Positions 28,575 through 40,323 of a DNA stretch of 64,000 nt are shown here, one piece after another. The notes beneath the pieces were generated by a model. The model saw nothing but the letters and a program-made list of their open reading frames with translations, made no database searches and was not told the DNA's origin. The stretch is from the NCBI RefSeq assembly GCF_024868665.1, contig NC_079900.1, forward strand, positions 21,143,509 to 21,207,508, read 5' to 3'. How positions within the stretch are numbered: the first letter of the stretch is position 1; every line of letters begins with the position of its first letter. The translations under genes were made by a program, and so were the position numbers. Source of the stretch: Triplophysa rosa. Its lineage: Eukaryota; Chordata; Actinopteri; Cypriniformes; Nemacheilidae.

Positions 28575-29434
28575 TCAGATTCCTTCATCAACATCAAACC
28601 AGTTTTCGGCCAACGACCCGGCATCAGTATGGACTGGTCTGAAGAACATCACCAAGTACAAGACACCACCCCCACAGTCTGTGGAGAATCAACAACTGGC
28701 TGATGATCTGAATGTGTTTTACTGCTGATTTGAAAAGACCAGACTCACACTCCACACCCACTCTGATCTGCATTTCACACATTCACCCACCCCCCGTGCA
28801 ACCCCCCCTCCTGCCTCCCCCACCGTTCTACCTGCATTTAAGATATGTGTAGAGGATGTGAACCGGGTCTTCAAGAAGAAGAAGACCAAGTAAGCTCCAC
28901 GGGACTTTAATAAGAAGAAGACCAAGAAAGCTCCAGGCCCAGACGATGTTTCACCTGCCTGTTTAAAAGTCTGTGCTAAGCAACTGGCCCCAATGTTCAC
29001 ACAGATCTTCAACAGATCTCTGGAGCTGTGCGAAGTTCCCCACTGCTTCAAACGCTCTACTATCATTCCGGTCCCCAAAAAATCCAAAATCACTGGACTT
29101 AACGACTATAGACCTGTCGCTCTCACGTCTGTGGTTATGAAGTCATTTGAGAGACTGGTCCTGGCCTACCTGAAGGACATCACTGGACCCTTGCTGGATC
29201 CTCTTCAGTTTGCCTACAGAGCAAACAGGTCTGTTGATGATGCAGTCAACATGGGGCTGCATTATGTTCTTCAACACCTTGATAGACCTGGGAATTACGC
29301 AAGGATCTTATTTGTGGACTTCAGTTCAGCCTTTAATACCATCATGCCTGACCTTCTCTCAGACAAACTGACCCAGCTCTCCGTGCCCACCCCAATCTGT
29401 CAATGGATCAATAACTTCCTAACAGACAGGCAGC
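28575..29434 (+). mobile_element. LINE reverse transcriptase, first part (split by Gypsy insertion)
   Basis: Plus-strand frames encode the start of a non-LTR reverse transcriptase: APGPDDVSP, then [19 protein letters not shown] (finger/palm region), [13 protein letters not shown], and [11 protein letters not shown] with the first catalytic aspartate. The frame is broken near 28728 and 28890. It is interrupted at 29434 inside an NNFLTDRQ segment, and the rest resumes at 36103. CR1/L2/Rex-type by motif style. It sits in u2af2 intron 1 and overlaps no exon. Confidence 0.85.
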
Positions 29435-30483
29435 TGTTATGATCCGGGTCTCTCGGGGCATGTGTCCTGCGGGGGGGGGTGTACTTTGTTTTGTCGAACA
29501 CTTGGAGTGCCGTTTGACAGCTCTCCACGTGTCCGGTGTCTGCGTCATCTGCCCCGCCCTCGTGTTTCCCTGTCGGGCTTTCCTCACTCACTGGTATTAG
29601 TACTCTCCCCTGCTCTCTTATTTACCCCACACATGTAGCCAATCCTTAGTTTGCAGATTTCCCTATTTATTCCCTCTTGTCCTCTTGTCTATTGTCAGCT
29701 CGTTGTATTTGTTTCAGACCTGCCTGACGAACAGTGTCTAAGTCTTGTCATAGTTATTGCTCCAGTCTTAGTCATAGTCATAGTTATTCCTCAGTTTTTT
29801 CAGTCATAGTCCTAGTATTCTGTCTTGGTCCTAGTTCCTTAGTTTTCTCTTTTGTTTTGCTCCAGTGCCTTGGTTTTCTACACTTCCTCATTGTTTTGCC
29901 CCTCAGTCTTCACTGGAGCCCCGGACCTCTCTGCAACACACTTCCAGACTTCTCTACCCTCGGGACGGTACCCGGCAGCACTGAGCTCTCATCGGGTTTG
30001 GACCAACCATACATCTCACTCTTCTCCGGCAGAGGTGCGTCTCTCCTGTGGATACCGCCGGGCTGAGCCGGTTCCCCGCAGACTCTCGCGGCTCCCAGAG
30101 GACCGAGTGGGACTAGAAGGAATCTTGTGCTTACTGGACTGTGCTGCTGGTGCCTGGAAACTGATTTCTCCCTATTTTCCCTGTATTTAATATAGTGTTG
30201 TCACGATACTGGAATTTCTAACTTCAATTCAATACCTAAAAAAATATCGATATTCAATACCATTTTCGATACCACGGGGAATAAACTGCCATAGCAATAA
30301 GGCCCTAATAAGCAATAGCAATATAGACCTTTTTAAATTTTATTTGAAGTTAAATTGAACAAGACTAGACAATGAGGTATATATTATTACATTATTTATT
30401 AATTGTTAATCTAATGTTAATTTTACGAATACATTTACTATTTAAAATCAAAGTTGTATTTGTCAGTATTAATGGACCAGACC

Positions 30484-30655
30484 CTGTTGAAAAAACCAGC
30501 CCATGCTGGTTTGGTATGTTTTGATGCTGGTTTGCTGGTTTGTGCTGGTTTAAACTGTTCATATGCTGATTTAAGATGGTTCTTAGCTGGTTTAAGATCA
30601 AACCAGCATCGATCAAAACATACCTTACCCAGCATATACTGGATTTTTCAACAAG
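30484..30655. mobile_element. Small MITE rich in GCTGGTTT, nested in the hAT element
   Basis: Left end CTGTTGAAAAAACCAGC, right end GGATTTTTCAACAAG, inverted complements with few mismatches, enclosing several GCTGGTTT units and a matching internal inverted segment (GGTATGTTTTGAT / ATCAAAACATACC). This is the innermost layer of the nest. Confidence 0.65.
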
Positions 30656-30814
30656 GGAGCTTACATAAATAGTTGTATTTTTTAACTAAAATTTAAAAGA
30701 GATTAATAAATACTTGAACAAATGTATTGCTCATTCATTGTTCGTTAATGTTAGTTAATAGCCTACATTTTTATTTGGCTACATTGGCTTTTATTCACAT
30801 AGGCCCATACTGTA

Positions 30815-31175
30815 ATCATTGATCAGCACACATATAGACAGAAACGCAAACTTAAACGCAAGAAGTGTTGCAGAGACTCCGCACTGGACATCTTTCTAAC
30901 ATTAACAACTTTTAACCGGAGCGAATGAGACGAGTGGATGAAATCATTGATGAGCGCACATAAAGACAGAAACGCGTGCATTAAACATGAGAACTGTTGC
31001 GGAGACTCTGTACTAACATAAACAACATATAACCAGGGCGAATAAAACGAGTGGATAAAATTATTGATCAGCGCACATACATGGATCGCTATGGTAAACA
31101 CGGGAAGCGTAACGAGCGTGCACCACGCCAGATGTGTTACTGAGACTGGCCATCTTTTCTAACATAAACACGATT
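30815..31175. repeat. Three imperfect tandem units of about 117-128 bp inside the hAT element
   Basis: Unit starts ATCATTGATCAGCRCACAT-like at 30815, 30943 and 31060, each followed by a GACAGAAACGC-like and a GAGACT-like block. Units diverge from each other by indels and substitutions. Sub-terminal tandem repeats are common in hAT elements. Confidence 0.6.
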
Positions 31176-31450
31176 TAACTGCCACAAACGAGTCAAGTAC
31201 TGTATGTGAGAGGAGGCGGGGCTCTGTTGTTATGCGTTCACGTGCAGTGTGTGTTAACTCACTGTCGGAAAAGAGAAAGAGAGCGGGAACGCGCAGCTGA
31301 TATCGATACGTGGGACATGGGTATTGGAACCGTTTCAGATTCTTCAGTATCGATACTTATCGAAATATCGATATTTTTGACAACACTAATTTAATAAATT
31401 TCTCATTACCTGCAATTGAATCCCCGTCTCCTCTCTGACAGTCATGACTC

Positions 31451-32224
31451 ATGACAGAACGAGCTGACCAATCTGGGGATTCAGCAGGGATGGACCACCT
31501 CCGTTTTGGCTCCCTACGCCAACAGGGAGCCGCTATCGGACAGCAGACATCTCGGATGAATTCGACTGCACAGGATGTAGAGATACTCGCTGGTCAGGTC
31601 GCAGGCCTTCTTAACCAGGTCACAGAACTACAACGAGAGGTCGCCGTCAGCCGTTCTGCTGCCAACTCCTCTCCACGAGCGCTTACCCTCAAGCCGGAGC
31701 CACACGTCAATAGTCCTCCCCCCTATGATGGGAATCCCAATGCCTGCCGGCCTTTTTTGTCTCAATGTGCTCTGGTTTTTTCCCTCCAGCCTCGCCGCTA
31801 CGCTACTGAGGAAGCAAGGGTGGCGTACGTACTCACACTCTTAACTGGCCACGCCCGCGAGTGGGGCATGGCAGTGTGGGAAGCCCAGGCCCCTTGCTGT
31901 CTCTCGTTCACGGCTTTTCGGGCAGAGATGACAAGACTTTTTGATCGCTCGGCTCGAGAGGATCAAGCAGCTTCCCAGCTCTCCCGCCTGACCCAAGGCA
32001 GGAACTCTATCACCGACTACTCAATCCGTTTCCAAACATTAGCAGCCGCCTTCAACTGGAATGCGGAGGCTTATCACGCTCGCTTCCTGGAAGGGCTAAG
32101 CCCCCACATCGCAGATGAGATCGCCACTCTCGACCCTCCACGAGATCTAGAAGCCTTAACCAACCTCTGTCTCCGGATTGAAAACCGGTTAAGTAACCGG
32201 AGCAAACGTCGTCCTTCACCGTGA
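31451..32224 (+). pseudogene. Gypsy gag (capsid) ORF, C-terminus cut off by a stop
   Basis: A 257-codon frame that includes the Gypsy retrotransposon gag-type capsid region (YDGNPNACRPFLSQC near residue 93 and a RFLEGLSPHIADEIA segment near residue 210). It stops before the zinc knuckle, whose C-X2-C-X4-H-X4-C pattern (CFYCGKPDHQVSQC) lies at about 32366-32407 in a shifted frame. The element's structural protein would normally run through both. Confidence 0.8.
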
Positions 32225-32403
32225 TCCTGGCGAGCCTGAGACACCACCCGGGAAGTCAACAATCCCCTAACCATGTCTACGACCGGCACCGATGTAGAGC
32301 CCATGCAGCTGGGACGTTCCCAACTGTCTCCGCAACAGAAGCAGCAACGTTTACTGCAAGGACTTTGTTTTTACTGTGGTAAGCCGGACCATCAAGTCTC
32401 CCA

Positions 32404-33992
32404 GTGTGCGGTAAAAGCTCACGCCCATCCGTAGTACGGAGAGTCCGGGTGGGCGCCTGTTCTGTAACCTCTCCTCATTTTCGCACCCAACTACGGTTCC
32501 AACTCACCTGTTCCGGTCACAGTCACTCCGGCAAAGCCCTCCTCGATTCCGGTGCGGAGGGAAACTTCATCGACGAGACAACCGCCCGCTGATGGAGGAT
32601 TCCTGCCATTCCACTCTCTCAGCCCATCGAGGTCATGACGCTAGCGGGACAACCTTTCTCTACCATAACTCATGTCACCCCTCACGTAAGACTTCACCTT
32701 TCTGGTAATCATTGTGAGAGTATTGCGCTGTACATCCTCGATTCCCCCAATACTCCCATCATATTAGCGCATCTGTGGTTGTCACAGCATAATCCTCACA
32801 TTGATTTGATTGTACCACGGCCTTCGTACCGTGTTCTGCAAGTCGCGGGCCACCTCTCTACCCCCGCATCGCCCCTACGACTGTGCCATAGACCTCCTCC
32901 CAGGCACTTCTCCGTCCAAGGGTCGACTTTATTCCCTGTCTAGTCCTGAAAGAGAGGCCATGGACAAATATATCAATGAATCTTTCCAAGCTGGGCTCAT
33001 TCGTCACTCCTCCTCACCAGCCGGGGCAGGTTTCTTCTTCATACAGAAGAAGGATGGCTCCCTGCGTACCTGTATTGACTATCGAGGCTTGAATGAGATT
33101 ACGGTAAAGAACAAATACCCCTTACCACTCATGTCAACGGCCTTCGAACTCCTGCAGGGAGCCCGGGTCTTTACCAAGCTAGACCTCCGCAACGCCTACC
33201 ACCTGGTCCATATCCATGAGGGGGACGAGTGGAAGACAGCCTTTAACACACCTACGGGACATTATGAGTATTTGGTTCTCCCATTTGGTTTGACCAATGC
33301 CCCGGCTGTTTTCCAGGGCCTCATTATCGCCGTGTTGAGTGACATGATCAACTGATTTGTCTTTGTTTATCTGGATGACATTCTGATTTTTTCCCCCTCT
33401 CCAGGAACATTCCCGACACGTGCGTGAGGTTCTTCAGCAATTGTTAGAGAATCAACTATTCATCAAGGCGGAGAAGTGCGAATTCCACGCCGATACAGTT
33501 TCATTCCTTGGCCATGTCATCTCCCCCAGGGGAATTGAACCTGATTTGTCTAAGATCAAAGCCGTCGCCGAGTGGCCCAGTCCCGACTTTCGCAAAACTC
33601 TTCAGCGATTCGCCAATTTTTATCGGCGATTCATCCGGGGTTTCGGCCAGATGGCCGCTCCGCTCACAGCGTTAACCTCCACCAAGGTTTTGTTCAGGTG
33701 GAATCCCCAAGCTCAGGTAGCCTTTGACAATCTCAAGTCCCGTTTTGTCTCTGCTCCTGTGCTTTGTTTTCCAGATCCTGAACGACAGTTCATTGTCGAA
33801 GTTGATGCTTCAGAGGTTGGGATAGAGCTTACGGCCGAAGCCATCCTTCCCAAAGGGGTGGTGGTCGGGGCTGTCTCCTGGGCCCTCGAACGGCAAGTAG
33901 AGGAGGCCGGACGAGGGAAGCAAGTACCGAGAAAGTGTCCTGCGGGCAGGTTGTTCATGCCGGTTGCGCTGCGTCCTGAAGTCCTTCGGTGA
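32404..33992 (+). pseudogene. Gypsy pol: protease and reverse transcriptase, broken
   Basis: The protease motif LLDSGAEGNF lies near 32540 in one frame. Reverse transcriptase follows from about 32940 ([41 protein letters not shown]), is broken by a stop at 33353-33355 just before the YLDD box (33368-33379), and resumes at 33420 (FLGHVISPRGIE, FYRRFIRGF). The RNase H start (VEVDAS near 33800) is followed directly by sequence that belongs after RNase H, so most of that domain is deleted. Confidence 0.85.
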
Positions 33993-33999
33993 GGTCACT

Positions 34000-35250
34000 C
34001 GTCCAAGTTTTTCGGCCATCCAGGGGTACGGGGAACCATGGCGTCCGTACGTCAGCGGTTTTGGTGGCCTTCATTGGCCACAGATGTTGGACAGATCGTG
34101 TTGGCTTGCCCGGTTTGTGCTCAATGTAAGCCCTCCCACCGCCCACCTGCCGGTCTGCTTCGTCCCTTTCCCATCCCCTCCCGCCCTTGGTCAAACATCG
34201 CCTTGGATTTTGTCACTGGCCTTCCTCCCTCTGGCGGCAACACCGTTATCCTCATGGTGGTAGACCGCTTCTCCAAGGTGGCTCATTTTGTTCCCCTAGC
34301 CAAACTGCCCTCCGCCCGGGAGACCTCCCAACTGTTGGTGGACCATGTCTTTCGTCTCCATGGGTTGCCGGTCGACGTTGTGTCCGATAGGGGTCCTCAG
34401 TTCACCTCCCGGTTCTGGAAAGAGTTCTGTAGACAGATCGGGGCCTCAGCGAGTCTGTCTTCAGGTATTCACCCTCAGACCAATGGGCAGTGCGAGCGAG
34501 CCAACCAGGATCTCGGACGTAAGCTCCGCTGTCTAACATCTCACGACCTCTGCTCTTGGAGCCAGCAGCTCTCCTGGGTCGAGTATGCCCACAACTCCCT
34601 CCCGGTTTCCTCGTCAGGTATGTCTCCATTTGAGTGTTCAGTTGGTTATCAACCTCCTCTGTTTCCCTCCCAGGAACCCGAAGCTGCGGTCCCCTCTGCT
34701 CTGGCCTTTGTCCGGTGCTGTCGCCGCACCTGGACGAGAGCCAGAGGGGTTTTGGCCCGAACCTCTCAGAGAACCAAAGCAGCGGCCAATCGTCACCGGG
34801 TCTCTCCTCCGCCCTATGTTTGTGGTCAGCGGGTATGGCTTTCCACCAAGGACCTGCCTCTCCGGATGCCCTCTCGGAAGTTGGCCCCCAGGTTCATTGG
34901 GCCGTTCCGCATCACAAAGGTGGTTAATCCGGTGGCCGTCCGGCTCAAGCTCTCTCCTAATCTTGGTCGAGTTCACCCTGTTTTTCATGTTTCAAGGGTT
35001 AAACAAGCTATCACGTCCCATCTCAACCCTGCCAGCAGTCGCCCCGCCTCCCCCGCGGTTGGTGGACGGGTCTCCGGCGTATACCGTCAGGAAACTTCTT
35101 GACGTTCGTCGCCGTGGCAGGGACTTCCAGTACTTAGTGGACTGGGAGGGTTATGGCACAGAGGATAGGTGCTGGGTCCCGTCTCGCGACATTCTGGATA
35201 GGTCGTTGGTCATGGACTTCCACCGGAGGCGAGGTGAGTCCCCTCCCTAA
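34000..35250 (+). pseudogene. Gypsy integrase and chromodomain, frameshifted
   Basis: Integrase runs from about 34038: zinc-binding CPVCAQC near 34110, then the catalytic triad carriers LDFVTG (near 34203), SDRGPQFTS (near 34380) and GQCERANQD (near 34485). A frameshift near 35050 moves the reading into the next frame, where a chromodomain ([20 protein letters not shown]… WEGY… WVPS) lies at about 35078-35225 and ends at 35250. Chromodomains of this type target integration to chromatin marks. Confidence 0.87.
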
Positions 35251-35281
35251 GCGCTCAGGGGCGCTGTTGGGGAGGGGGTAC

Positions 35282-36102
35282 TGTTATGATCCGGGTCTCT
35301 CGGAGCATGTGTCCTGCCATTTGACAGCTCTCCACGTGTCCGGTGTCTGCGTCATCTGCCCCGCCCTCGTGTTTCCCTGTCGGGCTTTCCTCACTCAATG
35401 GTTTTCATCACTCACACCTGTAGCTCCTTCTCCGATTAGTACTCTCCCCTGCTCTCTTATTTAACCCACACCTGTAGCCAATCCTTAGTTTGCAGATTTC
35501 CCTATTTATTCCCTCTTGTCCTCTTGTCTAGTGTCAGCTCGTTGTGTTTGTTTCAGACCTGCCTGACGAACAGTGTCTAAGTCTTGTCATAGTTATTGCT
35601 CCAGTCTTAGTCATAGTCATAATTATTCCCCAGTTTTTTCAGTCATAGTCCTAGTTTTCTGTCTTGGTCCTAGTTCCTTAGTTTTCTCTTTGTTTTGCTC
35701 CAGTGCCTTGGTTTTCTACACTTCCTCATTGTTTTGCACCTCAGTCTTCGCTGGCGCCCCGGACCTCTCTGCAACACACTTCCAGACTTCTCTCCCCTCG
35801 GGACGGTACCCGGCAGCACTGAGCTCTCATCGGGTTTGGACCAACCATACATCTCACTCTTCTCCGGCAGAGAGAAACCTCCGGGGCGGAGGTGCATCTC
35901 TCCCGTGGATACAGCAGGGCTGAGTCGGTTCCCCGCAGACTCTCGCGGCTCCCAGAGGACCGAGTGGGACTAGAAGGAATCTTGTGCTTACTGGACTGTG
36001 CTGCTGGTGCCTGGAAACTGATTTCTCCCTATTTTCCCTGTATTTAATAAAGTTCTCATTACCTGCAATTGAATCCCCGTCTCCTCTCTGACAGTCATGA
36101 CA
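35282..36102 (+). repeat. 3' LTR of the Gypsy element
   Basis: 821 bases from TGTTATGATCCGGGTC to GTCATGACA, directly after the polypurine tract GGGGAGGGGGTAC. Contains ATTTAATAAAG near 36045, a possible polyadenylation site. Near-identical to the 5' LTR apart from a few indels and scattered substitutions. Confidence 0.9.
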
Positions 36103-37245
36103 GGCAGCAACTAGTGAAGCTGGGTAAACTCACATCCGGGACTCACTCAGTCAGCACTGGTGCCCCTCAGGGATGCGTGCTCTCCCCACTGCTCTTCTCC
36201 CTGTATACAAACTATTGCACTGCAAAAGTCTCCTCTATCAAGCTCCTGAAATCTGCAGATGACACTACCATCATCGGCCTCATCCACAATGGAGACGAGT
36301 CTGCCTACAGACAGGAAGTTGCAGAGCTGGCTGTCTGGTGCAATCACAACAACCTGGAGCTCAACACGCTCAAACAGTGGAGATGATCGTGGACTTCAGA
36401 AGAACCTCCCCTGCACTCCCCCCACTCACCATCATGAACAACACTGTGGCTGCAGTAGAGTCATTCAGGTTCCTGGGCACTACCATCTCTCAGGACCTGA
36501 AGTGGGACACGCACATAGACTCCATCGCTAAAAAAGCCCTGCAGAGGTTCGCTGGTCCCTTCGCCAGCTTAGGAAATTCAACATGCCACAGGAGCTGCTC
36601 ACACAGTTCTACTCGGCCATCATCGAGTCTGTCCTGTGCTCATCCATAACTGTCTGGTTTGGTTCAGCTACTAAATCAGACATTAAGAGACTAGAACGAA
36701 CAGTCAGGACTGCTGAGAGGATTATTGGTTCCCCCCGCCCAACCTCCAAGATCATTTCACCTCCAGAAAGAGAAAAAGGGCTAAGAAAATCATTTTGGAC
36801 CCCACTGACCCAGCTCACTCCCTCTTCCAACTGTTGCCATCTGGCCGGTGCTACAGAGCACTGACCACCAGAACAGCCAGACACAAGAACAGTTTTTTTC
36901 CCGCAGGCTATACTCAGCCTGAACAATTAAAAGCTCTTACTACCCACTGTCCATCACATTGCACACTTGCACATTGCATCTGGAAACTGTACATTGTAAG
37001 AAACAATAGGTTAAACCTGTAAATAACACATCTGTAAACTCTTAAAAAAAGGTATATGTTGTTTTTTGTCTATATTTCTTCACTTTTTGTATATAGTGCA
37101 TTATTGTTTGTATTTAATTCAAATTTTTTCTATATTAATGTATATTTGCACTATGTTTGCACCATGTGTACACTTTCTTCTGCACTAAGCTCCTGCCGCC
37201 AAGTCAAATTCCTTGTGTGTGTAAACATACCTGGTAATAAAGCTC
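36103..37245 (+). mobile_element. LINE reverse transcriptase, second part and 3' end
   Basis: Continues the LINE after the Gypsy insertion: STGAPQGCVLSPLLFSLYT (palm), then SADDTTI in place of the usual YADD box, AVWCNHNNLELN, FRFLGTTISQDLKWDTHID, SVLCSSITVWFGS, and a 3' end with CCTGGTAATAAAGCTCATTC. Several frameshifts (near 36380, 36570 and 36730). The 3' end is intact, as in 5'-truncated or full-length CR1/L2/Rex-type LINEs. Confidence 0.85.
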
Positions 37246-38004
37246 ATTCTGATCAATATAAGCCTATGACAGACAATGTTTTTTAAACATGATGTCAATT
37301 GCACAAAAGGTTAGGTATAAGATGCTGGTACTAGGGATATGAGGATATATCAAAATACAACATATCACTGTAAGTATATGTTAATTATATTTTTGTTTTT
37401 ATGTTATTTCATGTTTGATTCTTCTGAATTTACATGAAGAAAGTTATATAAAAAATATACTGAAAAATGTTTTGGAAATCTGTTGAATTTTTCATTTTAC
37501 ATTTTGTTCAAAATATTGTGATACTGTCGTGTTGGTAATGGTAAAATGGTACACCATTTTGTGTATGGCATTAAATTATGATCTGAATGTATTGTTAATA
37601 AATTAAATAAATACATTAGTCTAATATCAGTGTTAAATATTATAAATGCAGTATGTGCTATATGTTGAAAATTGTAGTGATGACTGACATATGGTAACAG
37701 TATAAATTAATATAATTTCTATCTTTGATATATATACTGTATATTTAAATATAATACATTATTAATAGTAGTATTGCAGACTGGCCTGTGGAAGCAAATT
37801 TCGACTTTTTTATTCAATGAATTTTGTATGTGGTTAGAAACAAATGTTTTCAATGCTATGGTAAATTGTTGCCCACTGTTCATGTTGGTTCATGCATGTT
37901 TGTGATCGGTCGAACAGACAGGCAGGTTAAATGCATCAGACAGACACACAGTGAAATCTGTACAGACTCAACACATCAGCACATGAATAACGAGATGTCG
38001 TTAC
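37246..38004. other. AT-rich remainder of u2af2 pseudogene intron 1
   Basis: Very AT-rich, with runs of TATA-like dinucleotides and no recognisable repeat or coding frame. It ends at the donor of u2af2 exon 1 (AACAAG|GTAACG, 38005/38004). Confidence 0.5.
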
Positions 38005-38053
38005 CTTGTTTGTTTTCGCTCAGCTGTTTCTCGAACTCTTCGAAATCGGACAT

Positions 38054-40287
38054 GATCTGATGAACTCGGATGCAAACCGCGCATATGAGCCTACACATAT
38101 AAAACACTAACTGCACTGAAAATGTTATCGTGTAAACTGACACTGTCAGACCTCTGCTGTTCATCTGTTTACATACAGCTGTTGCGATTTCACCATGCGC
38201 AGAAAATCATGTCAAAGAAAAGACTGCTGCAGGTCGGCGTAGTGGGCGTGGGCGTGGCCGTGGCCAGGGGGCGGTAACACATGGCATGAAGGTGATTTCT
38301 AAATGGCCGAGAATGCTGTCGATTGTATTTAGTAGGCGGACTCACTTTGCAATTGGTTCATAATTTATGAGCAGGAAGTAACAACTTTTTGTAGTTGGCG
38401 AATTACACAGACTAGTGGTGGCGATACTTTAAATTTTGGTATCGATCCGATTCCAAGTAAATGCAGGGCCAGTATTGCCGATATCGATACCGATACCAAC
38501 ACTTTTTACTTTTAGAAGCATTCACTTGAATTTACAAAATCGGACAACGCAACTTTATTATTAAGAGCTCCACAAATGCAAGAATAATATTATTACATTT
38601 TATTATTTAATACAGTCAGTAAGCCTAGGCCTATATTTCATATATTTTACCTCTGTTATTATTACTTTATGTCCTGTATTCAAATAAATAATTTTAGTGG
38701 TTTGATTATGAGAACTAAAATCCACTGTGTGGATACGTTGATCATCAAAAATGTAAATATATGAATAACAATGAGTATGGTAAGGAGGTGAATTCTCCTA
38801 CTTTAATATTAGCTCAGGCAGTCCCAAACCAGAATCTATTTGAGATATCATCCAAAATCATTTGTTTTCAGATTTATTGGTAAATGCAAACCTATAGTAC
38901 TGCAAAACCTAGGGCCTACATCTTAAATTTTACCTAACCCAAACCCATCTATCAGTCTAATAATTCAGGTTTTTGTTGTCTAGTAATAAATTCCCCTAAA
39001 GAATATTCATGTTGTCTGTTCCTGGGGATCCCTTCAATCCAGTTAGAAAATGTGTTTGCTTCATTCTGTGTCTGTTCAAAGACTTGACTCTTTTATAGTT
39101 TTCCATCAGTTTCTCAAGCTGCTATGACAAACGGCCACTGCAGCTGTGTGCTATTAAAAGCTCTCAAACCCCACAGTATTGCCCATGGCTTCTGTTCAGA
39201 GCTGTGCTCAATGACACTGGAGGAGATTTCAACCGTTGTTCCTTAATCTTCACAAACAGACCAGCAGAGGTGCATGATTATGTATGTGGTAAGTCAAAGA
39301 ACAATCCAAGTTTGTAACAGATATGCTTGTGATAGAGAGCATTAGTTGTGCCGACCGATCAGGCGCTTTTTGATCTTTTGTGTTTGAGACCTCACTGTTG
39401 TTTATAGTAACTGAAAAAGACTTAAAAAAGACTGACAACAGTTGTTAGTAAGGCATATCTCTTCTCGTGTGGTTATTCGGTCAGTTCTGCAGTAGTCTAA
39501 ACTTAGGTTGGGCATTTTTAAGTCTAGTCTAGAATATATTTAGAGCTGTGTAAATGAAGTTAAAATATCAATGCAAATGTTTTCGAACAGACTTTGGCTA
39601 ATGTAGTTTGTAAATTTTATATTTTTTGATAGTGTTCAATATAACTATGTATGCATTTAAAATGTATTTAAACACCTAACATTTATAAAAGTTAGAATAA
39701 TATAAATTAATTGTTATTTACGTAAAAAATATTATTTCACAATGCAAAAAAAATCTGACATAGTTACACCAAATGACATTTAATGGTCAGATTTGTAAAA
39801 TAATTATTTAAGGTAACAAATGCACTACAGTGTAGTTCTATTATAAACGACGATGACAAAGATCCAACTACTTGTGCACTGTATTTCTGACCGTTTCCTA
39901 AAATAGTTTTTGAAACCGGAGCGATTATTCCTTGATAACGTGTCAAGTGGTTGATGATCTATTTTAATTCATGTTTATTCATCACACTGCATACAGTATT
40001 TTGTTTAATTCCATTCACATTATGGCAAATAGTAGGTCAACCAAGTACAGTATTCTTTAAATACAGAAACGATCATGCTCAGTACATGCAATACTGCATA
40101 AAATGTATGGAATGTGGCCCTCTCGACCTCGAATTAAATACATCTGCCATAAATAGTAAGCATGTGTGTAGTGTGCTCTTCTGTGTTTCTTCTTGATTAA
40201 TTACTTGGTACTAATGTCTTTTTTATGGTATTGTTTAATGTTTTTTTTGTTTAGAAATTATATTAATGTGTTTATTTTTTATTTCAG
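38054..40287. other. Region between the u2af2 exon 1 and dhrs7c
   Basis: 38200-38275 is GC-rich with GGGCGTGGGCGTGG and GGGGGCGG, plausible GC boxes upstream of the u2af2-type exon 1. 38410-38520 carries a dispersed-repeat end with GGTATCGATCCGATTCC. Near 39140-39290 there is CAGCTG (39141), TATTAAAAG (39152) and, 130 bases later, a donor GTG|GTAAGT (39289), which together could be a first exon for dhrs7c. The rest is AT-rich and unassigned. Confidence 0.4.
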
Positions 40288-40323
40288 GTCTAGTTAAACG
40301 CAGGCCTCCAAAACTCTTTAACT
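40288..40323 (+). other. dhrs7c: 5' UTR part of the dhrs7c start exon
   Basis: Follows a strong acceptor (TTTTTTATTTCAG ending 40287), so a further upstream non-coding exon exists. The best candidate ends at the donor at 39288/39289. Confidence 0.55.

Larger units (their letters stand above)
30193..31388. mobile_element. hAT-type element nested in the 5' LTR
   Basis: Ends TAGTGTTGTCACGATAC and ATTTTTGACAACACTA, with identical 8-bp duplications ATTTAATA at 30185-30192 and 31389-31396. The uninterrupted site exists in the 3' LTR (CTGTATTTAATAAAG). No transposase is present, so it is non-autonomous. A related end fragment lies near 47385-47460. Confidence 0.85.
29435..31448 (+). repeat. 5' LTR of the Gypsy element, enlarged by a hAT insertion
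   Basis: Starts TGTTATGATCCGGGTCTCTC like the 3' LTR and ends GACAGTCATGAC. Without the 1196-bp insertion (30193-31388, plus 8-bp duplication) it is about 810 bases, like the 3' LTR. It also differs by small indels: an extra GGGGGGGGGTGTACTTTG block near 29470 and a loss of about 35 bases near 29595. Confidence 0.88.
29435..36102 (+). mobile_element. Ty3/Gypsy chromodomain LTR retrotransposon, degraded
   Basis: Full-length insertion bounded by TG...CA LTRs and flanked by GGCAGC at 29429-29434 and 36103-36108. Order: 5' LTR, gag, zinc knuckle, protease, reverse transcriptase, remnant of RNase H, integrase, chromodomain, polypurine tract (GGAGGGGG near 35270), 3' LTR. The order RT before integrase and the C-terminal chromodomain place it among Gypsy chromoviruses. 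It is disabled by stops, frameshifts and a large RNase H deletion. There is no envelope-like ORF. Confidence 0.9.

Noticed and set aside
28297..28728. A 143-codon plus-strand open frame, Ala/Ser-rich at its start
   Set aside because: Its first part is the antisense of the u2af2 RS-domain exon, whose codons read as Ala/Ser on the other strand; its second part runs into the LINE. Not a separate gene.
29734..30190. Two 110-codon frames in the 5' LTR, with near-identical frames in the 3' LTR at 35573-35973
   Set aside because: They are LTR sequence duplicated at both ends of the Gypsy element, not genes.
29435..36102. The Gypsy insertion as a possible endogenous retrovirus with an envelope
   Set aside because: After the chromodomain the 3' LTR follows within about 30 bases; there is no room for and no sign of an envelope frame.
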